DNA of 64,000 nt. Source: Prostheceraeus crozeri. Its lineage: Eukaryota; Platyhelminthes; Polycladida; Euryleptidae. Below the pieces are notes generated by a model. The model was not told the DNA's origin. It saw only the letters and a list, made by a program, of their open reading frames with translations, and did no database searches. The position numbers and the translations under genes are program-made. Shown piece after piece: positions 1 to 11,062 of this stretch. Position 1 is the stretch's first letter, and each line of letters begins with the position of its first letter. Location of the stretch: contig CAJQUW010010416.1 of NCBI GenBank assembly GCA_907163375.1, positions 1 through 64,000 of the forward strand, in the 5' to 3' direction.

Positions 1-310
1 AGATCACACAGAGCAATCATTAATTATTCTACTTACACTGTGTATGAAAAAGCAGATTAATTTGTGCAGGCGCACTAACTTAGGCGATTTGCCAGCAGTG
101 TGTTAGAAGTGATATTTAATGAATGTCTATTGGAATTTAACTAACTTGCTACCTGCGAATCTCAAATCTCGGGGCATGGCTGCAGCTTGAAATAGGGAGT
201 TGTGTCGATGTTGAGAAATGTAAACTAGGCCTGCTGATGATTCCTGATGTTGGATGAAGAGGCAGCTATTCAGATCTGTTTACATTTTTCAACTGAGGAT
301 GCAACTCAGT
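1..310. repeat. Foldback / satellite-like repeat, copy 1
   Basis: Related to 15150-15720 and, in inverse orientation, to 34370-34925. Shared landmarks include the stretch around CAGCAGTGTGTTA, a CATGGCTGCA-like stretch and the AATTATTCTATTTAC ends. The monomer is about 320 bp and its end matches its own start, as in a tandem satellite unit. No ORF. Confidence 0.6.
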
Positions 311-567
311 ATTCAATTATTCTATTTACGCTCCGATTCATACTTAAATAGGACTTCGTGATTTACAGTGCACTGAAAGCTTCCGTAGAATTCGTCCGTT
401 TCACCGCTGAACATTGGCGACAATCTACAAGAACATGTGCCAAAAATGTTTAGTAACTCAGGTATTTATATTTACGTAAATTCATTTTAGTTTATATCAT
501 GCCAAACGACTACAATTCGCATCAAAAAAGCTGAGAAAGCATCATTATCATGGTACATATGGTAGCT

Positions 568-573
568 TTTATT
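568..573 (-). other. Candidate polyadenylation signal, LRR-Ig copy 1
   Basis: AATAAA on the minus strand just past the LRR-Ig reading frame. The same hexamer sits in the matching place downstream of copy 2 (15975-15980). Confidence 0.4.
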
Positions 574-581
574 GCAAAATC

Positions 582-1886
582 CTAGCCTTTAAAATCCCTA
601 GGAAGACACCTCCACGCACTTTTGATCACAAAATGAGAAATTGAATGGTCAGATGACAAAGAAGAAGTGCTTCGGGTAACATCTCCATTTTGAAGGACTG
701 CAAATTGAAATATCTGTGTTGTTCCTGTGCGATGTTTAAACATCCAAACTCCAATACCAAGAGACACAATAATCATCACTGCTGCTACTCCGATGACGAT
801 TGGCATGATTTGCGTTGCAGAGCTTTCAATTTGAAGGAATATGCTGGCGGTATCCCTTCCACCATCATTGACAGCACTACAATTCCATTCTCCATTATGA
901 GCGTCCTTTGCATTCAGGATGGTCAGTAGATATTGAAATGCGGTTCCTCCTGTTTGAGAGATAAGAAACGACGTGGAGTCATTTTTGATTCTGACTCCAT
1001 CCTTCCACCAAGACATTGCGCCAATAGGATCAGAGAAGACATGGCAGACAAGAGTGACATTGTCTCCAGCCTTTGCGGTGATGCTTGAATTGTTGGCTGT
1101 GACTTCTGGAATGCATTGAAAGTCTTCAGGTTTAAGATCGATGATTCGTTTGTCTTTTAGGCGAAATGGCGACATACATGTTCCATAAGATCTATCAGAA
1201 TATATATTAGCCACGAACGAGCTATTCATCCATCGAATGCGACAGTCACAATTCCATGGATTGTCAAAGCTGGAAAGCTGGAACAACCTCATTGTGTTCA
1301 GATCTTCATCAATTCCGTCTGGAAGTGTCGTCAGGCTGTTGTTTGAAAGAAGAAGGACATTTAAATTCCTTAAACCAGAAAATGAATGTTTGTGCAATTT
1401 CAAACCTCCAACTGTGCTGCTGAGGTCAAGCTTCGAAAGCTTCCTCAAGTTCTTGAACCAATCATTCGGAATTGCTCCAAGAGGATTGTTGCCGAGGTAT
1501 AGCAGCCACAGATTTGTAAATGGAGTGAAAACAGATGCATTTAATCCTTCACCAATCGTCAAGCGGTTTGAATTGAGGAGAAGATGCCACAGACTTCTCA
1601 GTGGTTTGAAAGCTCCTGAAGTGATTGTTTGAAGTTCATTGAAACTGAGATCAAGTATTCTCAACCCGGAGCTGTTCTAAGTTGTAAATGAGTTATTTGT
1701 TAATTTTGATATTTTGTTTTCATCAAGATGAAGGGATGTCACGTTTCCCCATCGATTATTTGGTACAGATTTCAAATTCAATTTTCTGCATTGTACGCCA
1801 ATGCCCAATTTTCCACATCCATCATTTCCACTTGTTCCTGCACACGCAACAACAATGAGAAACAAGATCTTTATCAATTCAAACAT
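582..1886 (-). pseudogene. LRR-Ig transmembrane receptor, copy 1 (nonsense-broken)
   Basis: Single-exon paralogue of the intact gene at 16084-17292. It keeps the ATG (1884-1886), signal peptide, LRRNT cysteines, leucine-rich repeats, LRRCT (NPWNCDCRIRW), an Ig domain with the CHVF...WW...WNCSAV pattern, and a membrane segment. One in-frame TAG at 1677-1679 replaces the TGG (Trp) of copy 2, in the run NSFTT-W-NSSGL, about 70 codons from the ATG. At the 3' end a few missing bases (near 678-682) remove the stop used by copy 2 and add about 30 codons, ending at 582. The rest of the frame is open, so loss looks recent. Read-through or a polymorphic stop cannot be excluded. Confidence 0.88.
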
Positions 1887-2099
1887 TTCCTCACGTACTT
1901 TCAAGAAACGTTGCCGAAAGTGATGAAAATATCTGAAAGGGAGAGAAGAACAAAGGTCAATGAGCAGAAGTGAAAATTAAAAGCGTCTTTTCTATGTCGT
2001 TCCATAGACATAAGTAAGCAAGTAAAGTGTATATTTTAGTAGAAATGAAAATCAATATTGCTTCATTGATGCAAAGCGAAAAGGCGGCAAATAGATGAC

Positions 2100-2960
2100 A
2101 TATACAAAGAACATTTACATAGTGATGTAATCAGTGAAGTTATTTAGGAGACATGCTGTGCAAGGGACAGATGATTTCTTTTCAGTTCTGCAATAGGGAA
2201 TTGATGGGAGACCAGTCCGCGTGAGTCTTTTCGGGATAACTCGATTCAAAATGTGAATCTCATCTGCTTCGAGTTGTCTGTACACTGTTGCTGATCTCTT
2301 GCCTTCGTATTGCTTGCTCAGTACCATTGTTGCATTGACATTGTCGTTGTATGCATCCAAGTGGTATGCAACAGTTCGATCGGGAATGATAGGCCAAACT
2401 AATGTCAGATCGGCTGCATACTTAACACCTTGTGTAGACGGCAAAATACAATGAATGTTTCCAAAGAACATTGAAAATATATGGTGCTAGCACCGTTCCC
2501 TAGGGAGCACCAGATCGTACACGAAAAACGTCAGAAAATTGGTCATGAAGTTTTGCACATACAAACCTTTGGGTGAGATAATTTTTCAAAAGTATGACAA
2601 AACTATTTATTATTCTTATACTCAACAGTTTTCTAAGTATAATGCTGTGATCTAAGTGATCAAAAGCCTTTCATAGATAAAGTGCTACAAGTACTTACAG
2701 AGATCCAAGAAGTTCTCTGTTATGCTATTGTTACTGTTATAGTTCTCGAACAAATTGCTCATTATTGGAGATGAGAGCAGTAGTTGTGGAGCAAGACTTA
2801 CGGAAGCCATGTTGATTTGTTCCGAACATTGCTCCAGGAGTTGATCTCAAATTGCTCAGCAAATCATTTTCAAATATCTTTGTGAAATCGGTCTTAATAG
2901 TGTCAACTGAACAGCCCTTTCTCTTGGGATCGGACTCATTATCAACTTTTGCCACTCGTA
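2100..2960 (-). pseudogene. CR1/L2-like LINE reverse transcriptase remnant (unit 1)
   Basis: Minus-strand fragments read QHGFRKSCSTTTALI (RT motif, near 2800) and VKYAADLTLV (RT catalytic box with Ala for the first Asp, near 2410), then a C-terminal tail ending at 2115. Motif style matches the complete LINE at 46358-56559 (QHGFRKGSSTTTALI). The RT is broken several times, 5' truncated, and shorter than the matching piece in unit 2, which keeps a segment deleted here. Confidence 0.75.
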
Positions 2961-3900
2961 TTGGATGTTTCTTTGATCAATACAAGATTGAAATATGTGA
3001 GTTAAAGGAACAGTTATTGATGAGGCCAAACGCTTGTATACAAATGCAGAAATATTTGGATCACCAGAGAATTAATTGGTCTTGAAACCCGAAAGCAGCC
3101 TCAAAACCAGTGACTCGGATAAAGTAAACCAGTGACATCGCAATAAAAGGAGGAATCTCTCTTTCAAATTCTTTAGGATTCACTCATGGAAGCCTTTCAG
3201 CAGGATTGGCGGTCACTTATTCTACATTCATTTAAGCATGTTGATGACCACGACTTCTGTTACTCGGGGTATTGTGAGGCGCGAGCATCCGGGGTTCGTA
3301 AATGTAAAAATGGAAAACTACGAGTATTTCAATTCAGTCAGAGGTTTTCAGAATGTCTTCAACATGACAATAATTCGTGGAAATTCCTTTCTTTTATTAT
3401 GAAAATACTTGTAACTGTTCAGTGATTTGAAATATTAGATGAAACGAATGTCTCTTACCGACAACTGCGCCGTCTGAAATGATGATTTGTAAATGGACCT
3501 TCATATTTCAACTGAAGATGAGAATGACCTGTCCTTATTCTTGACTAATCAGGTTCGTATTTGCAATGCGCTCTCTTATCTTACATGTTGACATGAAAAG
3601 TTGTCTTGCATGAAAATACAGAGAAATTGACATAAGTGGGAGAAGTGAGGAATGAATAGATGACAACTCTTAACCAGACTTTATACCATGACCAGATCAA
3701 TCCAGAAGCTCAGCATTGCTTTATGGCATCAATGTTGAACTTTATTCGGAGAAAAACATTGGTTCTGTCCTATTCGCAAGATCTTCCTCACCACACTTCT
3801 GAGTGAAGTTGAATTGCGCTGTTCTATTGATGAATTTGTGACGTCACACAGCGACTTCTTGTCCACTGCTGTGACCACAGAATTGGATTGTTTGAATCTT
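2961..3900. other. Duplicated non-coding stretch (blocks B and D)
   Basis: Aligns with 22089-22375 and 23650-24209 in unit 2, and the second half with unit 3 near 44660-45240. No ORF is conserved across the three copies, so it is treated as non-coding. Confidence 0.6.
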
Positions 3901-4649
3901 TCAGTTTTCTAGAAATGTAGACTACTTTAAAATGGAACATGCTGGAACCTAGTTAGTTGACAAAAATGAATTCCTAATACCCTATAAAGATGAGGAAAAG
4001 TAGTACTTCGCTTGCGGATTGCTGCAAAGAAATTTTAAAAAAGTTGATACAGTGATTCGAAATTGCATAGCTTTTGATAACGTCTTAAATAACAACTTTT
4101 TGACTAAGAGCAAAAAATTATTTGAAGTTACAAAATTACATGCATAACATGAATCAGTTGATGAAAATGAAACACTTTGTGATCATTAGAAAGTGCGAAT
4201 AATGAACTCTTCTATCGTGGTAAAATCATTCAGATCTCATAAATAGCTCATCGGACTACAAGTTTTATCATCTGTGCTTGTTTAACAAAATGGTTAACCG
4301 CACCAAAAAACCCGGATAAAATGTGTATGTAGGACTGATAAAGTTTATTCAAAAAACTTTTATGGCTTTGATTACTTTCACGAACAAGAGACTTAGTGAC
4401 ATAAATGCGTTCAAATTTTTAATAGGCCATCAGCCAATACCGCACTCTTTAAATATTTTATTTGACTATCGATTAGAAATGCAGGGTACTTTGTTAAGAC
4501 ATACATGTTACATAGGTGCACATCGCAGTCAACTGCAAACACATGTATCCAGGTCTTTTATTGTTAAACCTTATTTTTCTTGAAATGTGGCATCCACCAA
4601 CAAAATACATCGAATGACATCTATCAATTTGTTTTTCGCGTTTCAGGTA
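3901..4649. other. No recognised gene
   Basis: AT-rich sequence following the end of unit 1 similarity. Only short ORFs without family resemblance. Confidence 0.5.
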
Positions 4650-4651
4650 TA

Positions 4652-5738
4652 CACTGTAAATCGCTCTATACCAATCACATACGAAGGATGCATAGCAAAA
4701 TATTTCTTTGGTATATTTCTGTATCTATTTGTATGCTTTTCGTGTGTTATTTCAACTGTGGTATGCTCTACACACTAAAGCCATACCACCACAATGTTAA
4801 AGGAAAACATCAATGATAATAATACATTGATAATAATAAAGACGCATATTTGGAGAAAGGATACAAAAATCCCAATAAAATTATCCCTAATTCTATCACA
4901 CAAATGATGTCTAAATTATGTTGATTTAAGGCTTTTTGTCAATGAAGATCACATCTATGTTGCATGGTACTTACTACTGTTTTGTAAGTAGTGAGATAAT
5001 GACATTTAGCAGTCAAACTTTCAATACTGAATTCGATTTTAACACATGCAAGTCAAAGGCATTTCATAAATAATCAATAAGTATTCAACCATCAACAGTT
5101 ATACATTATTTAATTTTGAAATTAAGCATATTATCAATCCGAAATAAAAGCACATAATTCATGACCGCAAAAATAGTTATGTTTGAGATATATAAGTCTA
5201 CATGGTTTGACGAAAGATATCGTTTAAATGAAATGATGTTAATTAACATGATTCATGAAGTAGAGCCAACCAAGCGTCCTGTTAACGTTACTAGACAAGT
5301 AGCAACGAAGACATAATTCGTAGAGCATAAAATTCACAATAAATCTAATCTGGTTACATACCACACTATCAAAAAGAAATATCTACGGTTGGTATTACTG
5401 AAAAATGTTCTCTGACACTAGCTAGTAATAAATGCATTTTTTTGCTATGTGACTTAAAGATCTACATGCAAGAGACGTGCGAATGATGACGAATTCGCAT
5501 CGGCTCTCGTACATAAAACATACCAACAACTCGCATTCTATTGTAAAACAGCCAATCACAAATAGAATAGCTCGTATCGCTACACACCAATCACATACGA
5601 AAGTAGTTGAGATTTCGTATGAAAAATATACCAGATCTGTGTAAACATGCGAGAATCTCGTATCAAGTGATAGTTTCAAATTGCATGTGAATATGATGTA
5701 TATTTGTATGTAATTTTCGTATCCAGCGATTTACAGTG
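4652..5738. mobile_element. TA-flanked non-autonomous TIR DNA element (1.09 kb)
   Basis: The ends are perfect inverted copies of CACTGTAAATCGCT, each flanked by TA (4650-4651 and 5739-5740), the target duplication expected of Tc1/mariner-type transposition. Just inside both ends the motif CCAATCACATACGAA recurs. There is no transposase ORF, so it would need a partner. The insertion at 13188 starts with nearly the same terminus. Confidence 0.75.
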
Positions 5739-5740
5739 TA

Positions 5741-7508
5741 GCCGTGATCGGAGCAGAGAACAAAATCTTTATCGCCGGAAGAAGCTCCAGACGATTCCTT
5801 ATACTAATGACTCCGTCGCGACTCCAATATTCTTTTTTCCTGATTTTCTGTGAGGCTTAAAAACTCATCACCTAGCTATCCATTGACATTTTTTCGACAT
5901 TACAGAGTAAACTCTGATGCACTTTTTTGTCCATGCCAGCGGTGGCAGAATCTTGTTGGCATGATTTTGGACTGACATCTTTCCTAAACATTGTGTGGAT
6001 GTCTAGGATGGCCAATGGAATGGGCCGCATGGGCTCGGGATGGGCGTGGGACGAGAACGGGCCGAGATATTCTAAATATCAATCCAAATACCAATGCATA
6101 AAAATGAGTATTTGAGTGTTTTTTGACACCTTGAATATTGTAGAGCATCGGTTTAGCAAGCTGTTAATCAAAATGGACAATCAAGCTTATCTTAATAAGA
6201 AATTCATCCAAAATGCTGAAGTCTATCTAGAAAGCGTCAAACTCAACAGATTGCCAGAAACATACAGGGCCTGAAGAAATAATAAAGGGCCTAAGTTAAT
6301 GAAGACAACAATTTAGCTGCAGACCAAGTTTCATTTGAATTTGACTTCCAGTGTGTAATATATTAGAGGTGTAAGAGCATATTAGAGGCGATTGAGTAAA
6401 TGTCATTAATCAGAGAGGGAACTGGGCACGGGCGAATTTGTTCGGTTTGCCATCATTCCGATCGATCATGACGAGCGCAAAGATAATTAAATATTGATGG
6501 TTGGGATATCAGCTGCCTTGACACACACGCACGCATATATCCCATCATTGGATTTAAAGACCAGGCTGTTGTGTGTGCAGAATAAGTCATGAACTGCGAC
6601 GATATCTACGAGGCATGACATCATTTTCAATACTTTATTGTCGGAATAAGTTATTTATAACATAACAATTTCCTTTGCAGGCACAGGTCATGATTACGGT
6701 TTGAAAAGCATGCTCACGTGTTTGCATAATAGTGAATGTGAAAGCATGGCCTTGCTTTATTTAGAAAAAATTGCATTTAATTGGGTAGTCGTGCATATGA
6801 GCTCATGAATCCTCATGTGTCTTCATTCTGAGCAGGAAAATACAAAAAATATTGAGTGGATGCAAAAATGTGATTTTCGATTATTCAATGATTCATACAG
6901 TGATGGGTCACTCTATTGTTTTAGACTGATGCTTGATATTCTGATGCATCACTTCAATAGGTTCCATTGCAATCCTCAAGTAGGGAAGCTTTCACTGCAC
7001 GTGAACAAAGTGAACATATACTAGCTAGTATAGAAGGCGAATTCGCACATAGGTTGCTGTTGCAGGCCTGCTTGTTGCTTTGCTTACCATACTGCAACTC
7101 TATATTAAGCAAGACATTGTATCGGAATCTTCACTGTACCAAAGAACTTTGGCATTACGCTTCCAGATTGTTCATTGCATGCACCAATACAAGTATAGAT
7201 ATATCCATTTCTGTCTTCAGTTTTAACTTATAGTGCAGGCTAAATTATGACAAAAATCACGTTTCGCTTTTTTTGACTGACAAATTGATTTATCATCGAA
7301 TACTAGATCAAAATACGATACTGAATAATAAAAAATAGGGTTGCATTTTTGCCTCGGCCATCTTAGTACACTGGCGGCCGATTCAAACTTCAAATTCAAA
7401 AAAATTATAAAAAGCAATATAACTCATAAAATGATGCTCTGAGAGCTTAGGTGTGTATTATTCACCATTAAGAAGTCGATATGAGACTTTGGATTACCAA
7501 AACACGGT
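5741..7508. other. No recognised gene
   Basis: Intergenic sequence. A slightly GC-richer patch near 6000-6070 (repeated ATGGG words) has no recognisable protein similarity. Confidence 0.5.

Positions 7509-7565
<57 letters not shown>
7509..7565. repeat. (TA)n microsatellite
   Basis: Uninterrupted TA dinucleotides, about 27 units. The Tyr-Ile run it encodes on the plus strand is an artefact. Confidence 0.97.
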
Positions 7566-7568
<3 letters not shown>

Positions 7569-8798
7569 TGGTAACTTGCCTCCATTTATGCTTCATTTTA
7601 ACCGTGAAACTCGTTTCTCGGATCATTTCTTTTTGACAAAACATAATTCAGAACGTTGTTCAAGATTTGTGATGTGAAATCACTTTTTCAATTTCGTCCA
7701 TTTGGCGGGAAATTCAAATTATTTTTCAAAATGGAGCGAAGAAATTCTTCATTTTGGTAAGTTGAGCAAAATATTCAATTTTGAACTTTCATAATCTTTT
7801 CGTGCCCATATGTGTCTTATTTGGCGTACTTTCTGGCCCTGTGCACCAGTCAGATATTTAAATTCGACTTAGTTCAGCGGCAATGCAGCAATATGTTCTG
7901 GAATATATGTAAGCTTATATGCCATCGCGTAATCCGCTATTGTGAATGTCAGAACAAGTATCTCTTTTAGATAAAAATACCTCAGCGGTTCATGAGCTCT
8001 GTGATCTAATTAGCAATGCAGAGGATGATATTATGATATATCCCCGTTATGAGATGGTGAAGACAGTGCATAGACAGTGGTAAAGAGGACAAAAGTGGCC
8101 CTAACGATAGTATATCAAGTAGGCCTAATTTTCTCATATACCTACAAATATGTACATGTCTATCGAATGCCCTGTCTTGACATTTGCTTAAAAGCAATAT
8201 TGCGAGCTATCAGTTTGTCAGGCTCTTCTATTGTCTTGAATAATGCAAATCTGGTGCAAAGTATTTTAGGAATATGATATCAGGATCGTCTTCAGTAGGC
8301 CTATCCATGGTTTGAAAACGATAGACCACACTCTGACCACATTTGGACCACTATTTGCTTACTTGAAGCTTCGTAGTTGCTATTACTATAGCTTTCTACT
8401 TCTAGTGTAAACCAGCATGTTCATTTTTGAAGACACAACATCTTATTATTTTCGTCTGCTGTGATGCAGGGTAAGCATGATTTTGAAAATTACACGGTGC
8501 ATGCGAAAGCCATTTTCAATAATTCTCTTTTATTTCAGAATAGCAAAATATGGCGCCCGCTCAAGTTAACGATCATGATGAAGAAAACGATTCTGAACTC
8601 TAGGAAAGATAAAAAAGTAATTGCACTGGAGAAGCCGGAATAGTCACACCAAAGCAGCTGCTGCGCTTTGGGTTAAGATCTTTCACGAACGAAATGCTAC
8701 AAATACGGTGTGGGATTGTGCGACAAGTGTTACAAAGCATGCCACATTTGGCGAATTATTTCATGACAACATGAGCTTTTGAGCACACACACATAATA
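7566..8798. other. No recognised gene
   Basis: AT-rich sequence without a supported coding region. A short CA-rich tract (8780-8795) directly precedes the Naiad fragment. Confidence 0.5.
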
Positions 8799-9988
8799 TA
8801 ATGGGGGCGGCGAAGAGTGAATACAGAGCGCTTAGCGTGGCTTACGGGAGATGAGAGAGCTCCCATTGTTAAGTCTTGATGTATGAGGCGAAGTTTGTGT
8901 AAAGGCGGATTACATATTTATCATACAGCGATTACATCTTTATGGGATCGAAGAATGAACAGATTCTTTACTTGTGTTGTGGAATCGAAAAGCAAAGATT
9001 GAATACACAGGATGGTTTTACATGTGGGAACGCATTGATTGAATGTGATGTCTGATTTATCTTTGTGACATATCTTTCAAGACATATCATTACCTATTCA
9101 GTATTTTGTCAGCCACTATGTGTGGGACCCCGCTCGTCTGGGTTTGAGTGTTCAGGTTAGGGGTCGAAACACAACTAGACGAGTACCTGCTGATGACTGA
9201 CGGACTGCAGTATTATGTTTTATATCCCTTAATCGGTAGCTGAAGTAGTGGTCGATGTATTGTAATTCAAATGAAGAAATGTGGAATTGCATGAAGTACT
9301 ATAGACGGATGAAGAAACTGGCGATAACAAATTCAAGTGAAGAAATAGTATTTTCCATGTGTAGTCTTAGGTATAGTGTGTATAGTTTCATTGCTTTCGG
9401 TGTAGTAGAGTGTTATTGTAGTTCTATTGTTTACCTCCATTATCCACTTTCCACTTATCCACTCTTACCATTGCTTTGTGTAGTGTCAGATATAGTTCAC
9501 TTGTAATCGGTGTAGTAGCATCGTTGTATTTCCATATTTTACCTCCACTTTTCCAATTTTTACTCATCGGTTTCCTGTTGTTTTATAATATCCATTTTTA
9601 ATTTCCTTAACCTATGGTGACCATTGTCTTATTCTATTTCCACTATCAGCATCTGTAGTCGGTACAGTATATTAGACGTCTGTTTTGAATCTATGGTATT
9701 AGTATATTAACAGCAAGAATGAGTAGTATTACAAGTCTTAAGAGTTCCATTTTTACCAGATATTGGGCCAAAGCTGATCAATTTTAATTCATTGCCACGA
9801 GAAAGCTACATTGAGTTCTTTTAAGAACTGATTAATCCAATGGTTACAGTAGCATTGCCTTTGTACACTTGCGGATTGGAGAACGTCATCTGTCCTCATT
9901 AGGACTACTTTAACTAATAATTTAAATTAGTAAGCATTATATTCTATTATAAATGGCTACTGGGATGACTTTCATCATCGTATGAGAA
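8799..9988 (+). mobile_element. Naiad-type PLE, 5'-truncated 3' end (Naiad-a)
   Basis: Plus-strand copy of the 3' region of the nested Naiad (minus strand, 46983-48270). Both share the segment starting GAAGAGTGAATACAGAGCG, the block around GTCGAAACACAAC, and the 3' terminus ATCATYGTATGAGAA. It has more substitutions and small gaps than the two nested copies have between themselves, so it is older. Only untranslated 3' sequence remains. The upstream CA/TA tract fits the reported preference of Naiads for microsatellites. Confidence 0.8.
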
Positions 9989-10995
9989 TAAACAAGATAG
10001 TTGTTTTGCAGAGAAAAATAGGCCTACTAATTACAAAATTATTGATATAAGTGCATGTGTGTATTGTGTAAGAGTTTTAGAAGCTGTTATACACTGCTGT
10101 AAGGTCTGTTCTATATCATGCAACAATAACACAAATTATTTTTTGAATAAAACTACGAGAAAAAATTGTAAATCATACATAATTTTCACATACATAAAAT
10201 TCACGCAATTTTCTTTTCTGAATTCGATTTACATGTAGCCTACATGTAACTGAATAATGCATCAAGGCAGTTGATATGAATAACGGATGTGTAAAATGAA
10301 ATTTGAAATGCACAAACAAGATGTTCGCACCAGACAAATTGTTCTTATTGCAGTTGTATAAAGTTCAGTGCTTCAATTTTGTATTATATTGTCACAACCA
10401 AAATTTACGACTTTTTAGGAGTGATAGGACGCGATGGCATATATACGCCATCTTCGAATTCGATCCGAAATGACTTGTATCCATTCTACATGTGAAAATA
10501 TTCATGATTGGTGTTGTTTCAAGCTATGTTTATTGTTGTAATTCGAAATATGCAAAGAAATCACAGCCGCGTTTGATGGGTTAATAAGGGATCAAGGTCA
10601 ACCGGACATTGATTTTCAAATTTAAAAGAAATCAAAAATGTCATGTAACTTTGTTCTGAAATGGTCTGAAAGCTGATTTGCTTCTAGTTGTCCATATTTT
10701 GCAACTTTTTGTATCGCTAACTATCCCATGTCAAGGCCAGTATCGCTTCCTTTGGTTTCGATCTCTCATCAGGATAAGACAAGTATAAATTGAATGCACA
10801 TAACTCATTTTCTTAATAAGCTTAATGTTTTTCATAATGTGTGTATTGAGTTCACAGAATTTGATTCATCTGCACGCGTTTTCAGTTTCCTAGAAAGGAA
10901 GGGTTGTATGTAACCTTAATATCGAAATGGCACATTACAGAATTAGTTTTTATATGAAAAAGAGCACGTCTTTTCAAATCAGATATTCATCTAAT
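9989..10995. other. No recognised gene
   Basis: AT-rich sequence between two retroelement fragments. Only very short ORFs. Confidence 0.5.
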
Positions 10996-11062
10996 GACTT
11001 CAACCGGTTTCGATTGGAGGACAGCGAGATGGGCTACTGGTCACAATCTTCGTCAGGAAGTC
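10996..11062 (-). ncRNA. Hammerhead-ribozyme-like fold at the 3' region of PLE-1
   Basis: On the minus strand GACTTC (11057-11062) precedes a CUGACGA core (11050-11056). Then come GAUUG (11044-11048), a 27-nt loop, CAAUC (11012-11016), GAAA (11008-11011), a palindromic ACCGGU stem III and GAAGUC (10996-11001). Stem I is 6 bp and perfect. Stem II is 5 bp with one unpaired A after the core. Very short palindromic stem III is the form described for PLE hammerheads. Activity is untested, and the bulged A may weaken it. Confidence 0.6.

Larger units (their letters stand above)
1..3900. repeat. Segmental duplication unit 1
   Basis: This block matches unit 2 in order: 1-3000 aligns with 15390-18824, about 3000-3300 resumes after the piggyBac at 22089-22375, and about 3310-3900 matches 23650-24209 and also 44660-45240 in unit 3. 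Unit 1 lacks about 1.3 kb present in units 2 and 3 (22375-23650), so it carries a deletion or the others an insertion. Similarity fades after about 3900. It contains the broken LRR-Ig gene and a LINE remnant shared with unit 2, so both predate the duplication. Confidence 0.85.

Noticed and set aside
1237-1632. Plus-strand ORFs opposite the LRR-Ig genes
   Set aside because: Antisense shadows of a conserved coding region; not kept open between the two copies.
7453-7677. ORF with a Tyr-Ile run
   Set aside because: Product of the (TA)n microsatellite.
9100-9220. Hammerhead ribozyme in the Naiad 3' region (CTGATGA and GTCGAAAC nearby, plus CTCGTCT/AGACGAG pairing)
   Set aside because: The motifs are in the wrong order or altered, and Naiads are reported to lack canonical hammerheads. 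At most a degenerate relic.
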